Below, piece by piece: positions 22,344 through 33,084 of a stretch of 64,000 bases of DNA. The DNA lies in assembly GCA_002897115.2 (NCBI GenBank), contig BCIH01000012.1, forward strand, positions 124,534 through 188,533, in the 5' to 3' direction. The translations under genes and the position numbers were made by a program. Within the stretch, counting starts at the first letter, position 1, and each line of letters starts with the position of its first letter. This stretch comes from Prototheca cutis. Lineage: Eukaryota > Chlorophyta > Trebouxiophyceae > Chlorellales > Chlorellaceae. The notes beneath the pieces were generated by a model. That model made no database searches. It was not told where the DNA came from and worked only from the letters and a program-made list of their open reading frames with translations.

Positions 22344-23132
22344 CTAGCCGGAGAAGGCAGACTCCAGCTTGGCCAGCTTCTCGGGCAGGGGCGGGAGGGA
22401 CACCTCGACCTTCTTGAACTCGGGCTTGGGGGGCAGGGTGATGGTGACCTCCTCCTTCTCGGGCAGGGGAGGGATGGAGAAGGTGACGACCTTCTTCTCG
22501 GGCAGGGGAGGGATGGAGAAGGTGACGACCTTCTTCTCGGGCAGGGGAGGGATGGAGAAGGTGATCTCCTTCTTCTCGGGCAGGGGAGGGATGGTGAAGG
22601 TGATCTCCTTCTTCACCACTGCAGAATTCAAATGGGTAACGAAGATGCCAAAATGAGCGATTGTGGTTCTGGGTTGGGGATTGCGGCCGGTTTTCAACTT
22701 TGTCGCCAGTGGCTGTGGCTGTGGAAGCCGCAGGGTACGTGCGCCCCCGATCGCCTTACCTGGGATCTCAATAGCCGGCACGGGGGCGGTGAGCTTGGCC
22801 ACCAAAGCCTCCACCTTCTCCGCCACCTCTGCAGAGCAATAGGAGTGCACGAACCCATTTTAGATCTGGGCCCCAAGGCGGTCCATGTCCGCGACGCGGC
22901 TATCGGCAGTCTGTCAGGGCCGCCGACCCTAGGGTGCAGGTCTCTTACTACTCACCCTGCTTGGCGGCCTCGATGGCTGCGAGATCATTGGCCATAGTCC
23001 CTGCAGAGCATGGAAAGTGACATATAATGTGAGCTAGGATTCTACAAACGAATGGGGAGGCCATTTCATGTTGCAACGCCCGCGCTCACCGGCCGCCAGG
23101 GCAAGCGCAACGAGGAGAACTGCGGCCCGCAT
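22344..23132 (-). CDS. Small secreted protein with 13-residue IPPLPEKK tandem repeats (unrecognised family)
   Basis: Minus-strand exons 23132-23090, 23000-22956, 22828-22760 and 22618-22344 close in frame to 143 residues. All three introns are phase 1, so the middle exons are symmetrical modules. The start MRAAVLLVALALAAG is a signal peptide, and most of its coding sequence is exon 1. A helical Ala/Glu/Lys segment follows (AAIEAAKQEVAEKVEALVAK). Then come about six 13-residue units of the form KKxxTFxIPPLPE, alternating beta-prone residues with a Pro turn, and a short tail ending in FSG. I do not recognise the family. It could be a wall, extracellular-matrix or vacuolar protein. The neighbouring gene at 23852-24718 shares the layout. 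A TATATA element lies about 100 bases before the ATG. Confidence 0.75.
22380..22613 (-). repeat. 39-base tandem repeats encoding the IPPLPEKK units
   Basis: The CTCGGGCAGG core recurs at about 22458, 22497, 22536 and 22575, exactly 39 bases apart. A diverged unit precedes the copy at about 22380. The middle units are nearly identical at DNA level, which suggests recent duplication or homogenisation inside the coding exon. Confidence 0.9.
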
Positions 23133-23231
23133 GGTTGCCAGAGTGGTGTGTTGCGTTACAATTGCACTCTCTTGCTCCCTTGCAAGTCGATATTCGATAC
23201 AACGGGTTTTCCGGAGACCCACGGCAAGATG

Positions 23232-23237
23232 TATATA
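23232..23237 (-). promoter_or_regulatory. Candidate TATA box of the repeat gene
   Basis: TATATA lies about 100 bases upstream of the ATG at 23132 and reads the same on both strands. It is one of the few clear TATA-like elements near a start codon in this window. Confidence 0.4.
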
Positions 23238-23851
23238 ACGAGCTCTCATGGTTGATGCAAAGTTTTGGCAAATCTGGAGTATCCTTGGCATATCCGAGGG
23301 TCTGGTCGGGCTGGGACTCACACGTGGAAGTCTGTGCCGCAAGGATCTCCGAGCCGGTCAGGGAAAGGGCCGACGTCATCTCCTCAGCATCCCACAGGCA
23401 CCCCACCTGAGTGCACATTGATCTTGCTGTATCAATCCTGGGGTTCGCCTGCCTGTGCACGTGAGGTGTGGCGAGGCCCCGATGCCCACGTGGGGCTCGG
23501 CTTCCCCAAAATGCTAGACGATTGAGACGACGCAGCGGGCGGCACTGCACGTGGCCCAGCGTCCTGCACCGCCACCTGCACGATTCGAGTTCCTCCAGAC
23601 TCATTGAGATCCTTGACCGCGGTGCAATGAGGCCCTGCCGCGGTCTCCCCCACAGCCCCGACGCCCCGCTTCAACCCCCCCGCTTGAATCCACGCTTCAA
23701 TCTGAACCCCCCCTTCAACTCGATGCACGGGTGTCCGCTGTGGACAAATCGTCACTACGACACAGTTTTGTACACTTGGGAGTCGCTCCCATGGCGAGGG
23801 TGCACGGCAATCACTGCGAGGAAGAAGAGATCATGGGGACCTGTAACCTGT
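23238..23851. other. Interval between the two secreted-protein genes
   Basis: Upstream region of the repeat gene and 3' flank of its neighbour. No further exon of either pattern (IPPLP or signal peptide) was found here. Confidence 0.45.
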
Positions 23852-24718
23852 CTAGTGGCCCTTGCCCTGGGTGACAATGGCCAGCGGCGGCTTGGGGCTG
23901 GGGATGGTGAAGCCTGCATGGAAGAGAATCATGGGGTGGAGTAGTTTCAAGTGCTGTTTGTTTCATGAATGCATGTGAAAACACTGCGGTGAAGGGTTCA
24001 AGGATGCCAGAATGTGTTCATGCCCGGCCTGCCTGCCTGCCCTCTGCCACCACGACCGACCAACGCACTCTTCTTGGGGATGACAATAGGGGATGGGGTC
24101 TTCTTGGCAAAGATCGGGGCGGGGGCCTTCTTGCTGATGGTGATCAGTGGGGTCTTGGAAAGGGCCACCGCCTCTGCAGGGGAGTGGTTGGCCGAGACTT
24201 TGAGTTGGCCAGCACTACTGTTCTTGTTGCTGTCATGTCAGCAGCAGAGTGCAGCACATTGACATATTGCAGATGCGCTACTGAGTCATGATGGCCGGGA
24301 CTCGAGAGCTCATCGAGAGCACGAAGGGGGGCACCCATGGCCAGGCGGCCGCCAACCTCCACGTCAAGGGCTGGTCAAAGGGGACGGAACCACCATCCAA
24401 CCACGACTCACCAGGCAGAGGGGGGATGGCGACGTCACCGGCGTACACGCCTGCATAATCGCATAAAAAGGGGCATAATGTGTTCGTGAGTGCATGCACA
24501 GACAGGAATGCCTCTTTGCAAGCCTTCGACGATTTTTCGTCGGCAGGGTTCTTGTGTGGCGCGAGCCGCGACGAGCGCGCTCTGCCAACCCAAAACCGGC
24601 CCAGAGACTCGCATGTCGAGGCTCTGTACAAACACCTTGAAAATCGTCTCACAATCCTACCATGAGAGCTGCTGAGGCACACCAGGGCCAGCAGGGCGAT
24701 GGCAATCGTGGTCTTCAT
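23852..24718 (-). CDS. Small secreted Lys/Pro-rich protein, neighbour with the same exon plan (unrecognised family)
   Basis: Minus-strand exons 24718-24661, 24450-24412, 24173-24069 and 23913-23852 close in frame to 87 residues. All introns are phase 1, as in the gene just downstream. MKTTIAIALLALVCLSSS is a signal peptide encoded by exon 1. The mature part starts GVYAGDVAIPPLPEAV and continues with alternating hydrophobic/Pro and KK pairs: TPLITISKKAPAPIFAKK, TPSPIVIPKKSFTIPSPKPP, ending GKGH. It shares the IPPLPE motif and the four-exon, all-phase-1 architecture with the neighbour, so the two are probably ancient tandem relatives, though overall identity is low. No cysteine remains in the mature chain. 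Function unknown. Confidence 0.68.
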
Positions 24719-25506
24719 GGCGACTGGAAGGGAAACGCTGGACAGCAGGAGAAGGCGAGAAAACGGGATACCCAAGCGAATGCAGTGCTGCGATTCTTCG
24801 CGAGCAGCAGTGTCAAGAGTCGAAATATTTCGGTTGAGTACTGGCAACTGAAAGGAACGGAATGGGGTTTAGGAACGGATGGGCCCTCTCCATTCTCGTC
24901 CTGTTTACGGGATGCCGTTTTCTTGGCACTTCACTAGGACTGGGCAGCCAGCAACGCCGGTCCCGAGTACGAAGAGGCCGCGAAAACATTCTCCAATCGC
25001 ACCCAAAGGAGGAGTATGTGCGATCGCACTGCAAGCTCAAGAGTGTGTGCGAGACGAAACCGGCATTTAATGGTGCGGCATCGCTCATACGGCGCTGTGA
25101 CGGACTCCGGCCCCTCCCTCGGGGAGGCGGGGTCCCCAGGGATTGGACGGGCGTCGAGAATCGTAGCGACCCGGGGCAATAGCTCCATTACCAAGCACTC
25201 CTCATCACAAGCGCATTAGATGGTCAATGGAACAGCCTTTCCTGGAACTTTTACGATGCACAGTCACCCCGGAGTTTCACGATATTTTCACAAACTGATG
25301 CCTTTCCCGGTGGGCAGCGCTGGATGGATGAGAAAAGGGCCTTTCGCCAGTGATTGGAGCCAGTGACCATAGTATGAACAGACCGATCGGAACAACCCAT
25401 CTGCATCCCTTGCTGTCGTGGTCGGCCTCAACGTCTTCGTCACAGGGTTGGGACCCGCATTTATTTGGCTGGTCGCCAACAGGCACCAGTTCTCTGTCGC
25501 GCTGGC
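24719..25506. other. Intergenic: secreted-protein promoter / NSUN2 3' flank
   Basis: Upstream of one minus-strand gene and downstream of another. No coding exon is supported. Confidence 0.45.
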
Positions 25507-28500
25507 TCAGGCCGCATCCATTTTGACCGCCGTTTCGTCGGCCGCTGCTTTCTCGGCCAGCAAGTCCTGGATGGTGTGGCACTCGTCCTTGGAGGCCAGC
25601 ACCGTCAGCATGGCCCGGCCACGCCAGCAGGACACCGCAATGGGGCCAGCTGCTGCCTCCACTGCCTCGCTGGCCGCTCCTGCAAATGGCGAGGACGCTG
25701 TATGGGTGAGTTGTTTGTTTGCTTGCAGCAGGTGACGACTCTGAGCAGTATGAACATTTCAGCCTGGTCCTGAAAGCGTCTAGCCTGCTGGAAGCCGGGA
25801 TAGCCACCGCCGCAGCACATCCACAAAACTCCCAGACGCGAGTGATAAGCAAATTTGAGACACCCAGGCATACAGAACAGCACCCTCGCGTACCAGCTCC
25901 TTCGACGCCACGCAGCATCGCGATGCAACCACCATATTTGACCTCAGCAATCTGGGCCAGGGACTCGGCGTCCGCCAGTTTCCGCGGCCTGTTCCCGGTG
26001 GGTTTCTGAGCCTGTTCATCGCCAGATTGCTCCGCATCTTTTGCGGCAGCTGGCTCTGGCACGGTGTCAGCTTCTGGACCGGGTGTGATGGTCTGCTCCT
26101 CCTTGGTCTCCACCTTGACCTCCTTGGCGGCTGCGTTTTCTTCGGCCCCCTCTGCGGTACGAGCTGCCGCGCCCTCCGCAGCGCCAGCATCAGCAGTCAC
26201 GGGCTGGCGGGTGATGTGGACATGGGCCTCTGCTGGCAGCGGGAGCAGCCTCTGCGTCAGGAGTGCGGTCAGCTCCTCGAGCGGCAGGGCCAGCGTCTGC
26301 TTGGTCAGGTATGGCAGCAGCATGGGCATTCCCTCCTGCGCCAGGCGGTAGATGCAGCCCACCAGACCATCCTTGGACTCCTGGCGCTCAAACACCTTGA
26401 CGCCGGCTGCCGTCACCTTGAGCGCCTCCCGCACGTCGTTCAGCAGCAGGTGCTTGACCGCGGAGGAGACGTAGCTCAGCCGTTTGGGCTTGGGGTCGGT
26501 GGACCGGGAAATCAGAGCGTCCAGGACAGGGCAGTCCTCTGGCATGCCATAAAAGGACCGCATGCTGGACAGATACTCGGCATCCGTGAACGGAACGATG
26601 GGGTCAATGCCGCCCCACCGGCCGCCCTCCCGCCCACGGCCGCCGCCCCCCCGCGTCGCTCCCCACACAGGGACCTCCACAGGCTTGGGCTCCCTCTTGG
26701 GTGCGAGCATGACAGTCGTTGCCTCTGCCTCCGCTGGGGCGTCGACGGCCGCCGCTGATTCAGGGGTCGGGTCGGACTCTTCCGCCGCATCAGCAGATTC
26801 TTCCACCGCGGCAGGCTCGTCGGCAGCCTCCGTTGCCTCCTCCACAACAGCCTTCTGTTCCTCTGTCGCCACTTCGGCAGTCGTCTCTGCAGCTCCTTCC
26901 GGCGCCCCCCCAGTCTTGGTCTCCCCAGTCCCGACGACTGCGTCATCGGACTTGTTCTTAGCCCGCTGGCGCTGGAGCAGGCCCGGGGCCATGGGGACCT
27001 CGATCTTGCCCTCGATTGGATGGATTTTTTGCAGGACGGCCACAAAGAAACCCCCAGTGTCCTGATGGTGGGGCAGGAACCGCATGCAGCGCTCCAGATG
27101 GAGGTCTGCCGTGTCACTTCCTGGAAACATGGTGGGTGCCAGCTTGAAACCATGCTCGCCGTCGCCCTCCCAGGCATCGTGCCAGCCCTCGCGATCACGC
27201 ACGCGCCAGCTGGACATGCCCGGCACGCGGCGAAGCTCCGGCAGCTCGGCCGAGACATCCACCAGTTCCAGCGCCCCGCCCGTGCGGCGCAGGAGCTCGG
27301 CCACCACGGCCTCGTCCTCGATGGGGTTGAAGGTGCAGGTGGAGTAGACCATGCGCCCGCCCACGGCCACGAGCTCCGCGCCACGCAGCGCGATGCGCAG
27401 CTGCAGCGTGTGAAGCCCGTTGCCGTTGCCGGCCGTCCATTTCCGCCAGATGTCGGGCGCCTTGCGGATGGTGCCGTCCCCGGAGCACGGCACATCCGCC
27501 AACACCCGGTCAAATTGAATGTGCTGTTGGGAAACTGACTGCTGTTGTTGGGCAGCGCCCTCGGCAGCAGGCACCTCCGCCCCACCGGCACTGCTGATCC
27601 TGGCCTCCTCCTCGCCCGTCAGGTCGCGGAGCAGGGGAAAGAGTTGGGCTTCGTGGTTGGTGACCACGAGCGCGGGGGAGCAGATGCGGAGCGTCTGGTG
27701 TGTCAGTAAGTTGCAGCGCTTGGCATCGGCATCGTTAGCCACGACGCAGCCGACGTCCGGGCCGCCGCCGGACGAGTGCAGTGCCTCCAGGATCTGTGCG
27801 GTCTTTGACCCCGGGGCCGCGCACATGTCCAGTACGCGGTGGCCGGGGTGGACGTCCAGAAACAGGGGAGGGACCATGGACACGGCTTCCTGCCGCGAGA
27901 TGCCGCCGACCGCCGTCTCGCGCTTCATGAAGCTGTGCAGCGCCTCCAGTGCCGGCAGCTTGCGCAGCTGCGCCTTGCTGAAACTGAAGCTCCAGCCCAG
28001 GTTGTCGGGGTACCAGGGCAGCGGCGCAGGCGGCGCCACTGCCTCGCCGTCGATCTGCCATGTGGCGATCGGAGAGCAGTTTTTCAGTGGCTGGTGGCGG
28101 CATGGCAGTCAACCTCCAGTCGACCGTCCCCCCAACACATCGTCACGATACCAGCTGGACACCCCCTTAAAAAAGGAACCAGCGCACCCCCACCAGTACC
28201 TCCAGAGGTGCATCGGAGAAACGGGAAAGAAAGTCGGTTTGCAGGCGATCACGCAGCTGCGTTGCAAACTTGCCGGTGCCGTTGATGCGGAAGGTCGTGG
28301 GCAGTGGCCGTCGCAGCGCGTCCAGAAAGGCATCCCATTCCTGTCGTTGTTCGATGCGGATGTTGAGGTTGCCATGTGGAGCCGACGACAGACTGGCTTC
28401 AAGCCCACGGCGCCGGCCTGCTGCTGCTGCTGCTGGCAGTAGTGGCCTGCCATGACCTCCCCACACGCACACACACCAGCACTGGGACCCAGTCCTGCTC

Positions 28501-28870
28501 CTTCCCTAACACATAAACCTGCAGTACACCGCCCTACGGTCCATGCACACCTCCGGTGGGCAAATTTTCTGGCCCTGATAGTATTCAGTGAAGAGCTCGT
28601 TGTCGGTGACAGCGGCCTCCCAGCCGTCCGTGCGGGGACGCTTGTCCCGCCACTCGTCCGACCTGCTCTCCTTGAAATCGCGGCGCCAAAGGCGCTTCTG
28701 GATCCAAAGGAGCGGATTGGGCAGGGGAAATAATGGTTAGGGTGCCTGTCGTGGTCCGCAACGCGAGCCGGGACATGCCGGCGGCGACGCACCGCAGGCA
28801 ACCACCCTCCCGAACACCGCGCAAAGGAAACACTTACGTTGCCCTTGTTGTTGCCCCGATTTCGACCCAT
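25507..28870 (-). CDS. NSUN2: tRNA (cytosine-5) methyltransferase, NSUN2/TRM4 type
   Basis: Minus-strand exons 28870-28838, 28697-28551, 28340-28200, 28054-25894 and 25679-25507 close to 884 residues. The product transfers a methyl group from SAM to C5 of cytosines in tRNA. Family landmarks appear in order: MGRNRGNNKGN, NELFTEYYQGQKICPPE, EWDAFLDALRRPLPTTFRIN, LPWYPDNLGW, SRQEAVSMVPPLFLDV, the SAM site DMCAAPGSKT at about 183-192, PCSGDGT at about 296-302 with the release Cys, and the catalytic Cys near 347 in VYSTCTFNPIEDEAV. A Gln-rich insertion (QQQQ) precedes the PCSGDGT motif. A long acidic Ala/Glu linker separates the catalytic part from the C-terminal PUA-like region, where the last exon supplies IAVSCWRGRAMLTVLA. 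Confidence 0.95.
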
Positions 28871-29115
28871 GGCGAACTACTATATAAATATAAAGCTAGC
28901 TCCCATGCATGGACATGCGTTATGGTGCGTGTTCCACAGCCAGAGGTGCTTGCACCCCACCAGCGAATGGTGGGAATAAATTTGTCGTTGAGCACGCATG
29001 GTTTTCGAGTGAACCCGGCCTCACCTGCATACTGCCATTCAGGGCCACCCGGCATGATATTTTCCCATCCGGTCACTGCGAACGGTATCCATAGCAGTGG
29101 AAAAACTTTGCCATC
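28871..29115. promoter_or_regulatory. Short divergent promoter NSUN2 / ATPG with TATA-like element
   Basis: Only 245 bases separate the start codons. TATATAAATA at 28881-28890 is oriented for the plus-strand ATP synthase gene, about 225 bases upstream of its ATG. It lies just outside the NSUN2 ATG, where it could be 5' UTR. Confidence 0.45.
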
Positions 29116-30527
29116 ATGGCAGTGCAGCTGCAGGCCACGCCCGGTCGGGCCCCTGTGGTTCGGCCCTTCACTACTTCAAAGCCAAAGACCAGGTGGGGAC
29201 GGCCATCCCTTGGAGTCAGGGCCCAGCAAACAGAGGGAAGCCAACCATGGTACGGTGCTATGGAACGGCTCAGGTTTTATGTGGAAGGTGCTTTGTCGGC
29301 TTTCGAGCTCACAGTTCGATGGGCAGGCAGAGCCCATCGTATCAAGGGAAAACTGGTGGCCATTGGGAGAAGAAAGAGTACCCCTCTGGCTGGCAGACAT
29401 CAATCCCGCAGGGCGAAAATCCGTTGGAATGTATCGCACCCACTTGCTTTGTGTTTACTCTCCCTTTCCCGTTGTCTTACCCACTCATCACTGGCAGGTG
29501 GTTGACGCAGGCGGCCGGCCTGCTGTCGCTGGGCAGCGCACAGCTGGTGCTCCCGGCGCCAGCGGGCGCCGTTGAAGCCGGCAAGCTGTTTGACTTTGAC
29601 GCCACGCTGCCGATCATGATGTTGCAGATCCTGCTGCTCACGTTCCTCCTGGATAAAGTGCTATTTGGCCCCGTGGGCCGGCACCTGGATGCCCGGAAAG
29701 CCCTGCTGGACGGAAAAAGAGCCGACGCCAGGCGGCTCGCTGCCCGAGCCGTGGAGTTCAAGGCACGCCGTTGATGTCGTTGCTGCCGGCGGATGGGTTG
29801 GATTTGAAGTGGCGCGCATGGTTTTGAGGCGTGAAGAGAATTGCGGGGAGGGGAGGTGACTTGTTGGTTGAAGAACGAGTTCCCATCGACACGTGCATGC
29901 TGCAAGGACCCTCTGCCATGTCCACGCACCGCAGAAGGATGCCCAGGAGATTCTGGCCCGAGTAGACAAAGAAATCAAGGAAAAGGTGGATGCTGCTGTC
30001 AAGGAAATCAAGCAGGAGCACGAGGCTCAGTTTGAGGCAGCTAAACAGGTGCTGGGCGGCTTTGACGTGGTGATGAACGGGTCTGAGTTCAAGTTTGGGC
30101 GATGCATAGCATTGTCATGTGTTCAGCGTTGCTCCGTTACAACAGTGGACGCGGGTCGTGGAATGAACCCCGCTTCCCGGGTCAAGCCCTGTGCCGAAAC
30201 AATACTCCTTCATTCATGCCCAACTGACCTGGCATGCTTCCATTCCACGGCTCAGGAGTTGAAAGAAGAGCGCAGAAGAAAAATGGAAGAGCTGCATGCT
30301 GAATCCCCCGAGCTCAAGGCCCAACTGGAGGAGCAGGTGTGGTGCCGGCTGGACTGTCGGTTTGTGGTTGAATTTGAGCTTGGGCTTGCCTGACTGGGCA
30401 CCCTTCCCCCACCAAGTACACCAGCAGTCGAACGAGCGGCACGTTCCCCACCCATCGTCAACACACACAGGCGGAGAGGATATCCGAGGAGATTTTGGAC
30501 AAGCTGCTCCCAAAGGGACTCCGATAG
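29116..30527 (+). CDS. ATPG: Chloroplast ATP synthase subunit b' (CF0 subunit II), nuclear-encoded
   Basis: Exons 29116-29249, 29498-29762, 29935-30048, 30256-30336 and 30471-30527 close to 216 residues. The subunit forms, with b, the peripheral stalk of the thylakoid F-type ATP synthase. The start looks bipartite: an Arg/Ser/Thr-rich stromal transit part, then a hydrophobic segment ending PAPAGAVEA, as known for CF0-II. The mature part opens GKLFDFDATLPIMMLQILLL with the single membrane span, then FGPVGRHLDARKALLDGK and a long charged coiled coil (IKEKVDAAVKEIKQEHEAQ). It ends SEEILDKLLPKGLR, close to plant and algal b'. The second donor is uncertain: GC after FK at 29762, or GT at 29751, which would remove four residues without changing frame. 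Confidence 0.9.
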
Positions 30528-30747
30528 GACCATGCTTCTGCGAGCTGGAGACAGGTAGTCGACTCAAGAATCCGCCCTTGTACTCTCTGGAATCCAAGCG
30601 TATCGTCTCTTATGAAATTTCATTGCGCCGGCGCTGCCATCGGACAATGCAAGCGATTGGGACAGGGTAGGGCAACGTTCTCAGCCTTGCCGTCGGGCAA
30701 GGGGCACAAAACTCCTGCAAGAGCCTGCTCTACCAAGGGGGAAAACG
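30528..30747. other. Convergent gap ATPG / prenyl synthase
   Basis: 220 bases shared by two 3' ends. No gene seen. Confidence 0.5.
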
Positions 30748-31385
30748 TCAGTAGATGCGCTGCAGAACAAAGTTCACCAGGCTCTCCAGGGAGTGCTTGG
30801 CCGGTGAAGGGGGGAGGCAGGCCAGAGCCGCCAGTGCGCCATCGCCCTCCCGCTGTGCCAGTTCCAGCGACCTGCATGCTTGGGTTTGAGGTGGTATTGG
30901 TGGCCTGGGGGCAGATCTGGGACTGTTGTCATCGAGACCCCAGCCAACCCCACCCACAAAGTCATTGCACCTTTCGATGCCGCCAGCCCGACTCACGAGG
31001 CCGAGCGCCCGGTCCAGCTTTCCTGGCTCGCAAAATCTGGACTCTATCAAGCATTTGAGCTCCGGGCCCAGCTCCGGGTCCTGTGTGATCGAGGGTATTC
31101 GTCCCGTTCCTTGGATGGACCAGCCACCCTGGATCCACATACGTGCACAAACATACGCTGCCCGGGGGGCGTAGATGCACACAGCGCCAAGCACAAGCAA
31201 ACATCGGCAGACCTGTAGGGCAAACACGACGGGTGCAGTGAGGTTGCCGGCAGCCAGGTCTTGGCCGGGTGGTTTGCCAAGGGTCCGGGCATCCTGGGTG
31301 TAGTCATGCACGTCGTCGACAATCTGGAAAGCGAGACCGAGTCGTCGGCCGTAGTCATACATGGCATCCCGCACTGTGTTGATTG

Positions 31386-31452
<67 letters not shown>

Positions 31453-32799
31453 CGGGGGGGGGGGGGGGGCATGAGCAAACCATTGTTGTGGTTATGAGTG
31501 CACGACTGCGGGAGTATGACAGCGATGAATGTCCCGCACCTGAGCGGTCTCCCTCAGAAAGAAAGCACGCACACCGCTGCCAACAAGCACACCGTCATCT
31601 GGGCAGTTGGAGAACACGGCGGCGGCGCGGCACGTGCCTGCTATCAAGCTGGCAGTCTTGTAAAAGCAGCGGTCCAGGTAGGCCTCGAGGCTGCCCCCGG
31701 TGTCAAACAGCGCAGCCGCCTGGCCCACCTCGCCGTCTGCAAAATCTGCGATGACCTGGCTGATCAGACGGATGACCTCGAGGTCTCCCAGCTCGGCTAG
31801 CAGCCTTGATGACTGTGCAAACAGATAGTCCCCGGCAAGCACCGCCACACGCGTGCCAAACAGGCTGTGCACTGTGGGACGACCTGCAGGGATTTTGTGG
31901 GGGGAGCTGAGTTGGCGGACTGGGCACCCCATGTATGTATGGGTAGGGGGGAGAGGAGACAGAGCCATCTGGCTGGGGCAGATGCGGTGCTTCCTCCAAC
32001 GGAAATCAGCAATGTACCCCTGCGCAGGCTGCAGTCATCGATGACGTCATCGTGGACCAGGCTGGCGGTGTGGATCATCTCCGTAATCTCCGCAAGCCGA
32101 AGGTGCCGCTCGCTCAGTTCCCTGCCATGCAGATCGTGCCAGAAGGGTTCGAGTGTGCGTATTTTTCGTGTGTCATAAGAGGCCTGGATAAGCGTTGGAG
32201 TGGCTGATTGCACCAGGGTCTCAAACAACCGTGCAGGAATTTTCAGCCCACCTCGAGACGGAAGGTCCCCCAGCCAAAGTCCAACTCCCACCCAGTATAC
32301 ACACGCACCAGGGCCCTGTGGTAGCCAGTGTGGCGCTGGCGACCAGGAGGACGATGAGGGGACGGAGGCGCTTGCCGCCTGCAGAGAAGATCTGGTCGGC
32401 GGCGGCTCGGAGTAGCGGGTGCCGTCGGCCAACCAGGTCGACCAGGTTGCGCCGACAGACTTCCATGTGCTGGGCCACCGGCTCGGCCAGCTGGTCGTGG
32501 CTGGTGAGGCAGGCGGGGGGGGAAAGGGCGGGAGCGGCGGCGCCAGCGGGGGGGAGCATCCGCCCGCTGCGCCAGGGGTGGGGCACCCGGGCTGGTCTGC
32601 ATGTCCCCGGCCGTCGCTGGCTACCATCCCGGCCGGCGTGCCTCGCCCACATGCAAGGACGCTGTTCGGATCGGAAGGGAACAACCGTCCCGAAACATGA
32701 GCCGGAGAGGAGGGCAGCAGGCATGCTGGCCGGCGGGCGCAGCCCGGCGGAGTCTTGACGGGCTGCCCAGGCTGGTTGCCGGGGACCACCGGCTAGCAT
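30748..32799 (-). CDS. SPS: Solanesyl-type all-trans polyprenyl diphosphate synthase
   Basis: Minus-strand exons 32799-32309, 32121-32018, 31883-31593, 31373-31213, 31080-30971 and 30871-30748 close to 426 residues. The enzyme builds the long prenyl tail of plastoquinone and/or ubiquinone from isopentenyl diphosphate. Motifs: [20 protein letters not shown], first Asp-rich [46 protein letters not shown]-like [19 protein letters not shown], second Asp-rich [32 protein letters not shown] and [11 protein letters not shown]. Spacing matches plant SPS. The N terminus (about 100 residues, Arg/Pro/Ala-rich) can be an organellar transit peptide, but a later ATG at 32724 is also possible. Product chain length is inferred. 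Intron 3 holds extreme homopolymer tracts. Confidence 0.92.
31388..31469. repeat. Homopolymer tract T30-G31 and G16 in SPS intron
   Basis: On the plus strand there are 30 T (31388-31417), 31 G (31418-31448), a short CGCCC break, then 16 G (31454-31469). In the sense of the minus-strand gene this is C16, C31, A30, ending about 14 bases before the 3' splice site of intron 3. Confidence 0.9.
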
Positions 32800-33084
32800 G
32801 TGTCCCGGGACACCACCTTGCCTACAAGGCCTGCGATGGCTCTGTCAAGGAGAAAGTAATGGAATCTGAAATTGGATGTGAACACTTGATACTGATCGGT
32901 GCGTCAAGGCCACCGAGCCCAAAAGGGTCTGGCTTGTTCGAAGGGAATGGGGGGGTGGTCCACCACGATGGATCTTCAAAGCGATCTCGCACAGCGGCGG
33001 GTGTTGTTAAGCAGACCCTTATGCTCGTTGTATCCCGCCTTTCGTCGAACGGTTTTTGGCAATCGGATAGTACAGAACGGCATC
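32800..33084. promoter_or_regulatory. Divergent promoter region SPS / glutaredoxin
   Basis: 285 bases between two opposite start codons of genes for predicted organelle proteins. No TATA box recognised. Confidence 0.4.

Noticed and set aside
22380..22613. Evenly spaced 39-base repeats, considered as a CRISPR array
   Set aside because: There are no unique spacers. Units are contiguous, in frame and encode a peptide repeat in a eukaryotic gene.
31388..31469. T30-G31 tract considered as a telomere or vector junction
   Set aside because: No telomeric hexa- or heptamer repeats are present, and the flanks are continuous exons of one prenyl synthase gene.
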